Positions 55,443 to 64,000 of a DNA stretch of 64,000 nt are shown here, piece after piece (positions within the stretch are counted from its first letter, which is position 1; each line of letters opens with the position of its first letter). Location: the NCBI RefSeq assembly GCF_000507145.1, contig NZ_AYTO01000009.1:62001-126000 (forward strand). Direction: 5' to 3'. Source of the stretch: Bacillus tequilensis KCTC 13622. GTDB taxonomy: Bacteria > Bacillota > Bacilli > Bacillales > Bacillaceae. Both the position numbers and the translations under genes were made by a program. Under the pieces are notes generated by a model. It ran no database searches. It was not told where the DNA came from and saw nothing but the letters and a program-made list of their open reading frames with translations.

Positions 55443-56906
55443 TTAGAAACAAGAGCCGGGGCCGCCTGAAAATGACAAACCGCAGCTTCCTTGTTCAGCG
55501 TATAAATCAGACACTTCTTCTCGATGGCTGCTCGGGATCACAAAGCGGTCATCATATTTGGCGATCGCAAGCAGCCGATACATGTCTTCAATTTGCTTTT
55601 CTGTTAAGCCGACACTGGAGATCAGGGCCGGGTCGATGGATTTATTCGTCTGGACTGCTCTCATATACTGGCGCATGACAGACATTTTCTTTAACGTGGA
55701 TCGAATATGATCCGTATCACCAGCTGTTAATAGCTGCGCCAAATAGTCAATCGGAATTCTCATTTGGTCGATAGCCGGGAAAATATCTTCCGCCGTTTGC
55801 TGGCTGCCTTTTCCTTCAAAAAGATTCATAATCGGGCTCAGCGGCGGAATGTACCAAACCATCGGCAGGGTGCGGTACTCAGGGTGAAGCGGCAGCGCAA
55901 TCTTCCAGTCGATGATCATTTTGTAGATCGGCGATTGCTGCGCGGCCTCTATCCATTCAGCCGGGATGCCTTGTTCTTTTGCCAGTTTGGCAACTTCAGG
56001 ATCATTCGGATCGAGAAAAACGTCTAATTGGGAATGATAGAGATCCTTTTCATTTTCAACAGATGCCGCTTCCTCCACTTTGTCCGCATCATACAGCATG
56101 ACACCGAGATAGCGGATTCTGCCGACACATGTCTCGGAGCAGATGGTCGGCAGTCCGGCCTCCAATCGCGGGAAGCAAAGTGTGCATTTTTCCGCTTTGT
56201 TCGTTTGCCAGTTAAAATAGACTTTTTTATAAGGGCAGGAAGAGACGCAATACCTCCATGAACGGCACGCGTTTTGATCCACAAGCACAATGCCGTCCTC
56301 CTCGCGTTTGTACATAGCGCCGGACGGGCAGGAGGAAACGCACGCCGGATTGATGCAGTGCTCACAAATACGCGGCAGATACATCATAAAAACTTCATCG
56401 AATTCTGTTTTGATCGATTCCTCCATCTTTTGCACGTTTGGATCTTCAAGCCCTGTAATGTGGCCGCCAGCGAGATCATCCTCCCAGTTCGGGCCCCATT
56501 CGATATTCATAAAATCACCCGTCAAGGACGATTTCGGCCGTGCCACTGGCTGGTGCTTTTTCTGCGGACTGTTTGTTAATGTTTCATAATCATAGTTCCA
56601 AGGTTCATAGTAATCATCAATCGTCGGCTGGTTCGGGTTATAGAAAAGGCCTGCAAGCCGGTTTGTTTTCGAGCCTGATTTCAGTTCAAGCTTCCCTTTT
56701 TTCAATGTCCAGCCGCCTTTATATTTGTCCTGGTCCTCCCATTGCTTCGGGTAGCCGATGCCCGGCTTTGTTTCCACATTATTAAAATACATATATTCCG
56801 CACCGGAACGGTTTGTCCACGTGTTTTTGCAGGTGACGCTGCACGTGTGGCAGCCGATGCATTTATCCAAGTTCATGACCATACCGATTTGCGCTTTAAT
56901 CTTCAA
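55443..56906 (-). CDS. narH: Respiratory nitrate reductase beta subunit (iron-sulfur)
   Basis: 487 aa carrying four clusters: CIGCHTCSVTC, CEHCINPACVSSC, CRSWRYCVSSC (Trp in place of one Cys, so the [3Fe-4S] site) and CTLCFPRLEAGLPTICSETC. Wires electrons from NarI to NarG. The start overlaps narG by 11 bp. Confidence 0.97.
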   Translation of the reverse strand: MKIKAQIGMVMNLDKCIGCHTCSVTCKNTWTNRSGAEYMYFNNVETKPGIGYPKQWEDQDKYKGGWTLKKGKLELKSGSKTNRLAGLFYNPNQPTIDDYYEPWNYDYETLTNSPQKKHQPVARPKSSLTGDFMNIEWGPNWEDDLAGGHITGLEDPNVQKMEESIKTEFDEVFMMYLPRICEHCINPACVSSCPSGAMYKREEDGIVLVDQNACRSWRYCVSSCPYKKVYFNWQTNKAEKCTLCFPRLEAGLPTICSETCVGRIRYLGVMLYDADKVEEAASVENEKDLYHSQLDVFLDPNDPEVAKLAKEQGIPAEWIEAAQQSPIYKMIIDWKIALPLHPEYRTLPMVWYIPPLSPIMNLFEGKGSQQTAEDIFPAIDQMRIPIDYLAQLLTAGDTDHIRSTLKKMSVMRQYMRAVQTNKSIDPALISSVGLTEKQIEDMYRLLAIAKYDDRFVIPSSHREEVSDLYAEQGSCGLSFSGGPGSCF

Positions 56907-59900
56907 GCCAATCGACCTCCTTCAGCTTGCGGATGACGACATTCAGGTCGCGCTGGTTCCCTGTTGGACCGTAATAGTTAAAGCCGTAGCTGAGCTGGGC
57001 ATAGCCCCCGATCATCTGTGTCGGCTTGACGTGAATCCTTGTCGGGCTGTTATGGGTGCCTCCGCGGTTATTTGTCAGTTTTGTGCCGGGCACGTTGATG
57101 TGACGGTCCTGGGCATGGTGCATAAACGCCATTCCTTTAGGAATCCGGTGAGACAAAACCGCTCTCGCAACGACAACGCCGTTTCGGTTGAAGCATTCAA
57201 TCCAATCGTTGTCTTTGATATCCGTATCCGCGGCGTCATCTTTATTCATCCATACGGTCGGCCCGCCGCGGAACAGCGTCAGCATCGGCAGGGAATCAAA
57301 ATACATGCTGTGGACGGACCATTTATTATGCGGCGTCAAATAATTAAGAACGATTTCTTTGCCCTCTTGATCGGGCCGTTTGCTTAGGAACGGACGATGC
57401 TGGAGGATCGGTTTAAATGTCGCCATCGTTTCACCGAATTCCATCATCAGTTCATGATCGACATAATAAGATTGTCTGCCCGTCAGTGTCCGCCACGGAA
57501 TTAATTTTTCTACATTCGTCGTAAACGGAGAGTACCTGCGCCCTCCTTTTTCTGAGCCGGTAAAGGCCGGAGAGGTGATGACCGTTTTCGGCTGGGCTGT
57601 AATTTGTTCGAACGTAAAGCATTCTTCCTCCCGTTCTTCCGCCAGGTCTTTCAGCTCCAGATTTGTGATGTTTTCAAGTGATTCCCAGGCTTTCACGGCG
57701 ACTTTTCCATTTGAGGTAGACGATAGGGTTAAAATCGCTTCCGCCGCCTGCTTCGCTTCACTTATATCCGGACATCCCTTTGCGACGCTGTCCGAGGTGA
57801 TTTCTCCAAGTCTCTTTTTGAGTGATTCATATTCTTCGGCTATCGACCAGCTCATCCCTTTTGTGCCGCTCGGTTTTAAACCGGTGTAAGGTCCGAGCGC
57901 GGTCATTTTATGAAAAATATGCTTGTAATCCCGTTCAACGACTTGGATGTTCGGCATCGTTTTTCCCGGAATGGCTTCACATTCGCCTTTGCTCCAGTCA
58001 TTGATTTTGCCGAACGGCTGGGCCAGCTCCTGCATCGTGTCGTGGAGGAGCGGCGTAGCAACCACTTCTTTCACCGGCTCCATCTCGACTTCTTCCGCCA
58101 GATCGGAAACGGCTTTTGACAGTGCCTTGAAAATATCCCAGTCTGACTTCGATTCCCACGGAGCCGAGATCGCCGGAGCAAAAGGATGAATGAACGGATG
58201 CATATCCGTGCTGCTGAGATCGTGTTTTTCATACCATGTCGCCGCCGGCAGCACGATATCGGAATACAGCGCCGTACCAGCCATTCGAAAATCAAGATTG
58301 ATTAATAAGTCGAGCTTCCCTTCCGGTGCCTGCTCCCACCATTTGATTTCTTCAGGGCGGATGCTGTCGCTGTCGTCATTCATCAAACCGTTCGTCGTTC
58401 CCAGCAGATGCTTGAGAAAATATTCATGCCCTTTTCCTGAGCTGGAGATCAGATTCGCCCGCCATACGAAGAGATTTCTCGGGAAATTGGCTTCATTGTC
58501 TGGATCTTCAATCGCAAATTTCAGCTTTTTCTCTTGAAGCTGTGAGGCTACATACGCCCCAACGTCTTCAGGTGTCTCCGCCCCCGCTTTTTCAGCCTCT
58601 TTGTATAGGTCAATGCCGTTTTTATCAAAAGTCGGGTAGGACGGCAGCCATCCTAATCGGGCCGCCAGCACATTGTAATCGGCGTGATGCTTGTAGCGGG
58701 ATGAAGAAGCGATCGGTGAAGCCAAGTCACTGATCGGCTGGTCTTCGTAACGCCACTGGTCTGTCGCAAAGTAGAAAAACGAGGTCCCGTTTTGCAGCTT
58801 GGGCACACCCTCCCAGTCCTTTGCATTTGCGATCGTTTGCCACCCTTCAGCGGGACGGAGCTTTTCCTGACCGACATAATGAGCCCAGCCTCCGCCGTTT
58901 ACGCCTTGGGCGCCTACCAATAAAACAAGATTTAACACCGCGCGGTAGATTGTGTCGGAATTGAACCAGTGGTTAATCCCCGCTCCTACGATAATCATGG
59001 ACCGTCCGTCTGTATCGATCGCATTTTGAGCAAACTCTCTCGCAATCTTAATGACGGCCTCTTTTTTGATTCCCGTCATCTGTTCCTGCCAGCCAGGTGT
59101 AAACGGCTCAGGATCATCATAAGAGACAGCTGATTGCTGACCGATGCCCCGGTTCACCCCGTAGTTGGCCAATATCAAGTCAAACACGGTCGTGACACAC
59201 ACCTCTTCGCCGTTCAGGTCCAGTTTTTTAATAGGAAGGTCCCGCTCCAGCACTTTGTTTCCGTCATTTGAAAAATACGGAATGCGCACCGAGCCGATTT
59301 CGTCCTCCATTCCAAGCACAGAGAGTCGGGGTTCAATCGGCTCCCCGGTGTCTTCATCGATCATATGCAGGTTCCATTTCTGCTGCCCGTCCCAGCGGGA
59401 GCCCATTGTTCCTTGCGGTATAGCAAATTCGTTTGTCTGTTCATTCCAGACCGCAGGCTTCCATTGATCATGCTTTGTCTGCCGCCCGATATCCTTCGCA
59501 TGCAGAAACCGCCCCGCTGTGTATACGCCATTTTCTTTTGACAGGGTGACGAGGAATGGAAAATCCGTGTATTGCTTCGCGTATTCCATGAAACGTTCCG
59601 TCTCTTGATTCACGTAAAATTCCTGCAAAATGACGTGACCCATGGCCATCGCAAGCGCACCGTCAGTCCCTTGGCGGATACTGAGCCAGTCATCCGCGAA
59701 TTTAGAGGATTCCGCAAAATCGGGACTGATTGAAATCACCTTGGCGCCTTTATAGCGGGCCTCCGCTAAAAAGTGCGCGTCAGGCGTTCTCGTTAACGGA
59801 ACGTTGGAACCCCATGTGATGATATAGCCTGAATTGTACCAATCACTGCTTTCCGGAACGTCCGTCTGGTCGCCCCAAATTTGCGGGGACGCTGGCGGAA

Positions 59901-60582
59901 GATCCGCATACCAGTCATAAAAACTGAGCATAGGGCCGCCGATTAACGACATAAATCGAGAGCCTGACGCGTGGCTGATCATGGACATAGCTGGAATCGG
60001 AGAAAAGCCGACATTCCGGTCAGGCCCGTATTTCATGACTGTATACAGCAGAGAGGCTGAAATCAGCTTCAGCACCTCCGGCCATTCAGCGCGCACAAAA
60101 CCGCCTTTCCCTCTTGCCTGTTTATAGGACTTCGCTTTTTCAGGGTTTTCAACGATTGATTTCCAAGCATCAAGCGGATTTTGATGCGCCTGCAATGCTT
60201 CCCGCCACAAATTGATCAGTACACTCCGTACGTATGGGTATTTCACACGGAGCGGGCTGTAGATATACCATGAAAAACTGGCCCCTCGCGGACAGCCTCT
60301 CGGTTCGAAATCAGGCATATCCGGGCCTGTTGATGGATAATTCAAGTTTTGCCCTTCCCACGTGACAATTCCGTTTTTCACATAAATATTCCAGCTGCAA
60401 GACCCCGTGCAGTTGACGCCGTGGGTGGAGCGAACGACTTTGTCGTGCTGCCATCTGTTTCTGTATACATTCTCCCAATCGCGATCTTCGCGGGTGGTTT
60501 GGCTATGTTTATTTGAATGGTGTTCGATAGGAGAGAAATAATTCAATCTCCTAAACAACGGACTCATTTTCTTTTTCTTCAT
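56896..60582 (-). CDS. narG: Respiratory nitrate reductase alpha subunit
   Basis: 1228-aa molybdopterin catalytic subunit reducing nitrate to nitrite on the cytoplasmic side. N-terminal FS0 cluster site HGVNCTGSCSWNIY with the distal Cys in EPRGCPRGASF (HX3CX3C...C). Mo-bis-MGD region blocks ITWGSNVPLTRTPDAHF, VISISPDFAESS, IVGAGINHWFNSD and the C-terminal NNRGGTHNSPTRIHVKP. No twin-arginine signal, as in other NarG. First gene of narGHJI, behind an FNR-activated promoter. Confidence 0.97.
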   Translation of the reverse strand: MKKKKMSPLFRRLNYFSPIEHHSNKHSQTTREDRDWENVYRNRWQHDKVVRSTHGVNCTGSCSWNIYVKNGIVTWEGQNLNYPSTGPDMPDFEPRGCPRGASFSWYIYSPLRVKYPYVRSVLINLWREALQAHQNPLDAWKSIVENPEKAKSYKQARGKGGFVRAEWPEVLKLISASLLYTVMKYGPDRNVGFSPIPAMSMISHASGSRFMSLIGGPMLSFYDWYADLPPASPQIWGDQTDVPESSDWYNSGYIITWGSNVPLTRTPDAHFLAEARYKGAKVISISPDFAESSKFADDWLSIRQGTDGALAMAMGHVILQEFYVNQETERFMEYAKQYTDFPFLVTLSKENGVYTAGRFLHAKDIGRQTKHDQWKPAVWNEQTNEFAIPQGTMGSRWDGQQKWNLHMIDEDTGEPIEPRLSVLGMEDEIGSVRIPYFSNDGNKVLERDLPIKKLDLNGEEVCVTTVFDLILANYGVNRGIGQQSAVSYDDPEPFTPGWQEQMTGIKKEAVIKIAREFAQNAIDTDGRSMIIVGAGINHWFNSDTIYRAVLNLVLLVGAQGVNGGGWAHYVGQEKLRPAEGWQTIANAKDWEGVPKLQNGTSFFYFATDQWRYEDQPISDLASPIASSSRYKHHADYNVLAARLGWLPSYPTFDKNGIDLYKEAEKAGAETPEDVGAYVASQLQEKKLKFAIEDPDNEANFPRNLFVWRANLISSSGKGHEYFLKHLLGTTNGLMNDDSDSIRPEEIKWWEQAPEGKLDLLINLDFRMAGTALYSDIVLPAATWYEKHDLSSTDMHPFIHPFAPAISAPWESKSDWDIFKALSKAVSDLAEEVEMEPVKEVVATPLLHDTMQELAQPFGKINDWSKGECEAIPGKTMPNIQVVERDYKHIFHKMTALGPYTGLKPSGTKGMSWSIAEEYESLKKRLGEITSDSVAKGCPDISEAKQAAEAILTLSSTSNGKVAVKAWESLENITNLELKDLAEEREEECFTFEQITAQPKTVITSPAFTGSEKGGRRYSPFTTNVEKLIPWRTLTGRQSYYVDHELMMEFGETMATFKPILQHRPFLSKRPDQEGKEIVLNYLTPHNKWSVHSMYFDSLPMLTLFRGGPTVWMNKDDAADTDIKDNDWIECFNRNGVVVARAVLSHRIPKGMAFMHHAQDRHINVPGTKLTNNRGGTHNSPTRIHVKPTQMIGGYAQLSYGFNYYGPTGNQRDLNVVIRKLKEVDWLED

Positions 60583-60620
60583 GAAAGTTCACTCCTTCCG
60601 AGTCAGGTGATGCTAAGTTC

Positions 60621-60663
60621 ACTATAAACAGAGACAGTGTATTTTCTTGTGAACTATGTCACA
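60621..60663 (-). promoter_or_regulatory. FNR-activated promoter of narGHJI
   Basis: A perfect FNR box TGTGA-N6-TCACA (60648-60663) with its centre 41.5 bp upstream of the start inferred from the -10 TATAGT (60621-60626). No good -35, as usual for a class II activated promoter. Confidence 0.9.
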
Positions 60664-60747
60664 CACTCTGCTTTTTTCACAAAATTTTCACATGAAGGAG
60701 AAGGAAGGACTTTCACAGGTTGATGAAGGCTGCGTCCATTCAACGAT

Positions 60748-60776
60748 TAAAAAAACCGGCTCTATTTAAGAACCGG
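60748..60776 (-). terminator. Intrinsic terminator of arfM
   Basis: Stem CCGGTTCT / AGAGCCGG with a short loop and seven U; the ascending strand includes the arfM stop codon. Confidence 0.85.
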
Positions 60777-61242
60777 GCTCGGCATTTTCATCTTGTGATG
60801 TATGCAAATACCGCAAAAATAATTGATAGGAACAAAAGACGTTTTGCTGAAGCATAGCCAAAAAATTCATTTGCAGCTGGGGATGGTAAGACATCATTTT
60901 TTTAAATATGCAATAAGGGATATTAAGAATTAGAATGTCTGAAGTGGCATTGACTTTGATAAAAGGCGATAAATACAGCCCGCCTTTTTCATCTATCGGA
61001 AACACATCGCCTTTTTCCCACAGCGCAACGGTTTTCGAGCCTTCAGGAAGCCTCCTGTCCATAAAACGCACACTGCCTTTTAATACAATATAAACGGATT
61101 GAGAATGAAGAAAGGATGGAGACTGATCAGATGAGCCGCGGATAAACGTTCCGTTTTTCAGCAAGGTTTCCACAATCGATAGAGGCACTTCTTTAAACAT
61201 AGGAAGTTGTTTCAGAAATAATAAATAGTCACACCGTTTCAT
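60766..61242 (-). CDS. arfM: Anaerobic respiration and fermentation modulator ArfM (YwiD)
   Basis: 158 aa resembling the cyclic-nucleotide-binding-like (CRP/FNR N-terminal) beta-barrel: FLKQLPMFKEVPLSIVETLL, then SVYIVLKGSVRFMDRRLPEGSKTVALWEKGDVFPI. It has no DNA-binding helix-turn-helix and no FNR-type cysteines. In B. subtilis ArfM raises expression of nitrite-reductase and fermentation genes; mechanism unknown. The start at 61242 has AGGAGG upstream. Own FNR-type promoter. Confidence 0.92.
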   Translation of the reverse strand: MKRCDYLLFLKQLPMFKEVPLSIVETLLKNGTFIRGSSDQSPSFLHSQSVYIVLKGSVRFMDRRLPEGSKTVALWEKGDVFPIDEKGGLYLSPFIKVNATSDILILNIPYCIFKKMMSYHPQLQMNFLAMLQQNVFCSYQLFLRYLHTSQDENAEPGS

Positions 61243-61272
61243 AGGAAAGCCTCCTGTGCTAAGGATAGCTTT

Positions 61273-61315
61273 AGTGTAGCTCGATTGAGCCTGTACAGCA
61301 GTGATATATTTCACA
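61273..61315 (-). promoter_or_regulatory. FNR-type promoter of arfM
   Basis: TGTGA-N6-TCACT (61300-61315, one mismatch) with the -10 TACACT (61273-61278) on the minus strand. The box centre is again about 41.5 bp from the inferred start. Confidence 0.78.
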
Positions 61316-61320
61316 GCTTA

Positions 61321-61363
61321 TATGATGAATGTCACTTACCGGAAGGATGACTGCATTTATAAT
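61321..61363 (+). promoter_or_regulatory. FNR-type promoter of ywiC
   Basis: TATGA-N6-TCACT (61321-61336, one mismatch in each half) and a perfect TATAAT (61358-61363) on the plus strand, placing the box centre about 41.5 bp upstream of a start near 61370. ywiC is a known FNR-regulon gene in B. subtilis. Confidence 0.65.
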
Positions 61364-61385
61364 GACATACAAAAGGAGGATTTCG

Positions 61386-62105
61386 ATGAAGGTGATGATT
61401 CCGAATCAGCACGGCGCATGGGCCATGCTGCTGATTCCATTTTTACTCGGGATGGTCAAGGGCGGTCCCGTTCTCTGGCATATTCCGCTCTTCCTAGGCT
61501 GGCTTTTCCTTTACTTGGCGGTTTATCCCATTACGCTCGCCTTGAAAAGGAAACAACTCAAGCCCTATCAAAAGTGGATATATGCTTACGGTTTTCCGGC
61601 TTGCTGCTTTTTGATGATTTCTGTCTTTCATAAGCCGCCGCTCATCTGGATCGGCGTTACTTTAGTGCCGCTGTTCCTCATCCATATGTATTTTGCCCGC
61701 CGAAAAAACGAACGAGCACTGATGAATGATATTGCGGGAGTCTTGTTTTTTTGTTCGGGCGGGCTTGCGAGCTGCTGGCTGGGGACGGGAATTCTTGACG
61801 GCTGGGCTTGGTTTATTCTCTCTCAATCTGCTTTATTTTTTATCGGGAGTTCCTTTTATGTGAAGTCGGTCATCCGGGAGAAAAGAAACAGAGGATTTGC
61901 ATACTGGTCATGGGGCTATCACCTGCTGCTCCCTTTTTTATCCGCTCTTCTCGGAGCAGGATGGGCATTTCTTGCTTTTATCCCAAGCAGCTTGCGGGCA
62001 TGGTTTTTTCATGGAAGAGATTGGCCCGCGAAAACGATCGGCATTTTGGAAATCGTGAATGCCGGCTTCTTTTTTGCCGTCATGTGCATGTTCATCACAA
62101 GATAA
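61386..62105 (+). CDS. ywiC: YwiC membrane protein, FNR regulon
   Basis: 239 aa with about eight membrane helices. It opens MKVMIPNQHGAWAMLLIPFL, the conserved YwiC-like family signature (PNQHGAWAM). Function unknown. The start at 61386 has AAAGGAGG at good spacing. Divergent from arfM, convergent with fnr. Confidence 0.88.
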   Translation: MKVMIPNQHGAWAMLLIPFLLGMVKGGPVLWHIPLFLGWLFLYLAVYPITLALKRKQLKPYQKWIYAYGFPACCFLMISVFHKPPLIWIGVTLVPLFLIHMYFARRKNERALMNDIAGVLFFCSGGLASCWLGTGILDGWAWFILSQSALFFIGSSFYVKSVIREKRNRGFAYWSWGYHLLLPFLSALLGAGWAFLAFIPSSLRAWFFHGRDWPAKTIGILEIVNAGFFFAVMCMFITR

Positions 62106-62136
62106 AAAAACAAGGACAGCGGTGTCCTTGTTTTTT
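62104..62136. terminator. Bidirectional terminator between ywiC and fnr
   Basis: Stem AACAAGGACA / TGTCCTTGTT with A and T runs on both sides. Confidence 0.92.
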
Positions 62137-62851
62137 AGTCAATATTGCAAATCTCCAGCGGACAATTTTCACACTCGATCTCGCATCGCAAATAGTCCAG
62201 CTTGTGCAAAATAATTTTTCCGGATTCGTCTATTGAAATGACCCCTTGTTTGCGGAGATCTCCCAGCATACGGTTTACACTTTCTCTTGCCGCCGCGCAG
62301 AACTTTGCCAAATCCTGATTTGTCAGCACAATGTTAATCAGAATGCCGTCGCTTCGTTCCACCCCATAGCTGTTTGATAAGCGGATAAGGGTGGAGTAGA
62401 GCGCTCCCTTTTTGCCGTGAAGAAGCAGATCCCTGATTTTGGACTGGATTTTCCGGAGGTGGGAGCTCATCCATTTCATAAATTCAAATGTCAAAGCACC
62501 GTTTTGGATTAATTCCTTTTCCAGCTTGTTCTTATTAATGACGAGCACCTCGCCATCCTCCAGCACTTTTGCACTGAGCATATACCTTGGCTCCTCGGTG
62601 AAAAGTGTTAATTCACCGACAATATCATGCTTTTGGCAGATTCTAAGCGTCAGGTCTTTTCCGTCAGATGTCAGCTTGCCGATTTCAATGAGTCCTGATT
62701 GAATCAGATAAAGCTCTTCTGCATCCATTCCTTCCCGAAACAAATACGTGTGTTTTTCCATTTTTCTTTTCGTGCTGATTGATTCCAGCAATTCATGGAG
62801 ATCGCTGGAGATCAAATCACTATCAGATGGTCGAACAGAGAGAAAATTCAT
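62135..62851 (-). CDS. fnr: Anaerobic transcription regulator Fnr
   Basis: 238-aa CRP/FNR-family activator. N-terminal sensory barrel (EKHTYLFREGMDAEELYLIQSGLIEIGK), dimerisation helix, C-terminal helix-turn-helix (TNQDLAKFCAAARESVNRML). The Bacillus-type [4Fe-4S] cluster ligands are in the C-terminal tail: Cys227, Cys230 and Cys235 (CENCPLEIC). It binds TGTGA-N6-TCACA, present here before narG. The start at 62851 has GAGGTGAG upstream. Follows narK with a 97-bp gap, so it may also have its own promoter. Confidence 0.97.
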   Translation of the reverse strand: MNFLSVRPSDSDLISSDLHELLESISTKRKMEKHTYLFREGMDAEELYLIQSGLIEIGKLTSDGKDLTLRICQKHDIVGELTLFTEEPRYMLSAKVLEDGEVLVINKNKLEKELIQNGALTFEFMKWMSSHLRKIQSKIRDLLLHGKKGALYSTLIRLSNSYGVERSDGILINIVLTNQDLAKFCAAARESVNRMLGDLRKQGVISIDESGKIILHKLDYLRCEIECENCPLEICNID

Positions 62852-62948
62852 GAGCTCACCTCGAAGAAAGTCACGTTGCGTATGTTTATTGTAACGTGAC
62901 TTGATTTGCACTCACCCAGAAAAAACTAACAATCTTGTGAATGGATCA

Positions 62949-64000
62949 TTATGAATCAAGACTCTGACTGTTTCTCTCCGTGTGCGTTTTCATTTTTTGC
63001 TGCCAATACATCCATATGACAAGGACAAAGCTGGCTAACGCTACTTCAGAAAGCGCCATAAAGCCGATCGCGTATTGGCCTGTTGCCTGAAATACACTCG
63101 CCAAAATCAGCGGAGGGAAAAATCCTCCTAATCCGCCCATGGCAGACACAATACCATTTGCAATACCCGCTTGCTTCGAAAAATAGAAAGGCACGAGTTT
63201 AAAAACGGTCCCGTTTCCTATACCTGAGCAGACCGCCACCGTTAATGTTCCAAACGTATAAAGGCCGATCGTCGGTGAGAACGATAAGATAATGCCTGAT
63301 AATGTAAGTCCCGCAAAAACGACCATCAGGATGCGAAGCGGGCTTATTTTATCAGCCAGAAATCCGCCTGCAGGCCTGAGCAGCGTTGATACGGCAATAA
63401 AGCCAGCTGTCCGCAAACCGGCATCCGCCGGACTCAGCCCAAAATGTTCTGCCAGAAAGTTCGGCAGATAGATAGTGAAGGCGACAAAAGCGCCAAACGT
63501 AATAAAATAAAACAGGCTCAAAAACCACAGCACATGATTTCGGTAAACGGCCTTGATTTGAGTTTTCACGGAAACATTTACTTTCTTCTCATGCCGATCA
63601 CCGAACAAAACGTGCAGCAACGCGAAAAACGCCAGCAAAACCAGATACATCTGGACAGTTGCTTTCCATCCCGCAGCTTGAGCGATTACCGGCGCGGCAA
63701 ATGTGGTAATCGCGGTTCCAATGTTTCCGGCTCCGTAAATCCCATTGACGACACCGTGCTTTTCTTTCGGATAATATTTCGGAAGGGATGTCACCCCAAT
63801 GGAGAACACCGCTCCCCCGATCCCTAAGAAAAAACCGCCTGCGATTAAATCAAATAGTGAGTTTGCGATACTGATCCAAAACACAGGAAACAAAAGCAAG
63901 ATGAAGCTGATCATAAACATCAGCCGCGCGCCAAACCTGTTCGTTAAATACCCTAAAGGAATGCGGAGAAGCGACCCGAGGATAACGGGAATCGCCGTCA
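62949..64000 (-). CDS. narK: Nitrate/nitrite transporter NarK (5' end outside window)
   Basis: Major-facilitator-superfamily carrier for nitrate uptake and nitrite export. The frame is open to position 64000, so the N-terminus lies beyond the window. Visible: LRIPLGYLTNRFGARLM (the MFS loop 2-3 motif), the nitrate signature GGFFLGIGGAVFSIGVTSLPKYYP and a second Gly-rich signature GIANGIVSAMGGLGGFFPPLIL. Upstream of fnr on the same strand. Confidence 0.94.
   Translation of the reverse strand, partial: TAIPVILGSLLRIPLGYLTNRFGARLMFMISFILLLFPVFWISIANSLFDLIAGGFFLGIGGAVFSIGVTSLPKYYPKEKHGVVNGIYGAGNIGTAITTFAAPVIAQAAGWKATVQMYLVLLAFFALLHVLFGDRHEKKVNVSVKTQIKAVYRNHVLWFLSLFYFITFGAFVAFTIYLPNFLAEHFGLSPADAGLRTAGFIAVSTLLRPAGGFLADKISPLRILMVVFAGLTLSGIILSFSPTIGLYTFGTLTVAVCSGIGNGTVFKLVPFYFSKQAGIANGIVSAMGGLGGFFPPLILASVFQATGQYAIGFMALSEVALASFVLVIWMYWQQKMKTHTERNSQSLDS

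Noticed and set aside
56758-57387. 209-codon plus-strand ORF across narH and narG
   Set aside because: Antisense shadow of two well-conserved genes, no RBS.

Overview
The window is chromosomal DNA of a Bacillus subtilis-group bacterium. Nearly every gene has the length, start codon and neighbours I remember from the B. subtilis 168 csbD-narK interval. It is not strain 168 itself: urea-transporter genes (urtA, urtB) lie beside csbD, a YitT-family gene lies between ywiE and narI, and a non-coding inverted-repeat element occupies the place where 168 has ywjA and ywjB. I infer the B. amyloliquefaciens/velezensis side of the group, at moderate confidence. No tRNA, rRNA, CRISPR array, prophage or transposase gene is visible.

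Layout. 1-2.3 kb: 3' part of a urea ABC-transporter operon (urtAB) with a TnrA/GlnR-like box. 2.3-10 kb: csbD, ywmF, rapB, moaA, fdhD, ywmE, the tandem von Willebrand-factor-A paralogues ywmC and ywmD, and spoIID. 10.2-13.3 kb: murAA, ywmB, ywzB, ywmA. 13.3-20.5 kb: the full ATP synthase operon atpIBEFHAGDC with a sigma-A promoter and a leader of about 250 nt. 20.7-30.4 kb: upp, glyA, ywlG, rpiB, ywlE, mntP, ywlC, ywlB, spoIIR, ywlA, ywkF, prmC, prfA, with a dense DnaA-box cluster between ywlC and ywlB. 30.5-41.6 kb: ywkD, racA, ywkB, maeA, tdk, rpmE, rho, a doubly frameshifted glpX, murAB, tal, fbaA. 41.8-48.8 kb: spo0F, ywjG, pyrG, rpoE, acdA, fadF. 48.9-53.4 kb: clsB, uvsE, ywjC, the inverted-repeat element, ywiE. 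53.4-64 kb: the YitT gene and the nitrate-respiration cluster narGHJI, arfM, ywiC, fnr and narK (cut by the window end).

How the genes work together. Most are housekeeping: energy (ATP synthase), wall precursor synthesis (two MurA enzymes), nucleotide and one-carbon metabolism (upp, glyA, tdk, pyrG), translation (prfA, prmC, ywlC, rpmE), transcription (rho, rpoE) and central carbon (tal, fbaA, glpX, maeA). Sporulation genes are scattered among them: rapB and its phosphorelay target spo0F, spoIID, spoIIR and racA. Molybdenum-cofactor genes (moaA, fdhD) match the nitrate reductase at the far end. Anaerobic control is legible in the DNA: narG, arfM and ywiC each have an FNR-type box about 41.5 bp upstream of the inferred start.

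Less ordinary items are the inverted-repeat element after ywjC, the DnaA-box cluster, the broken glpX, a multi-hairpin region ending in a terminator before fdhD, two overlapping mini-ORFs in the atp leader, and a hairpin that can hide the mntP ribosome-binding site.
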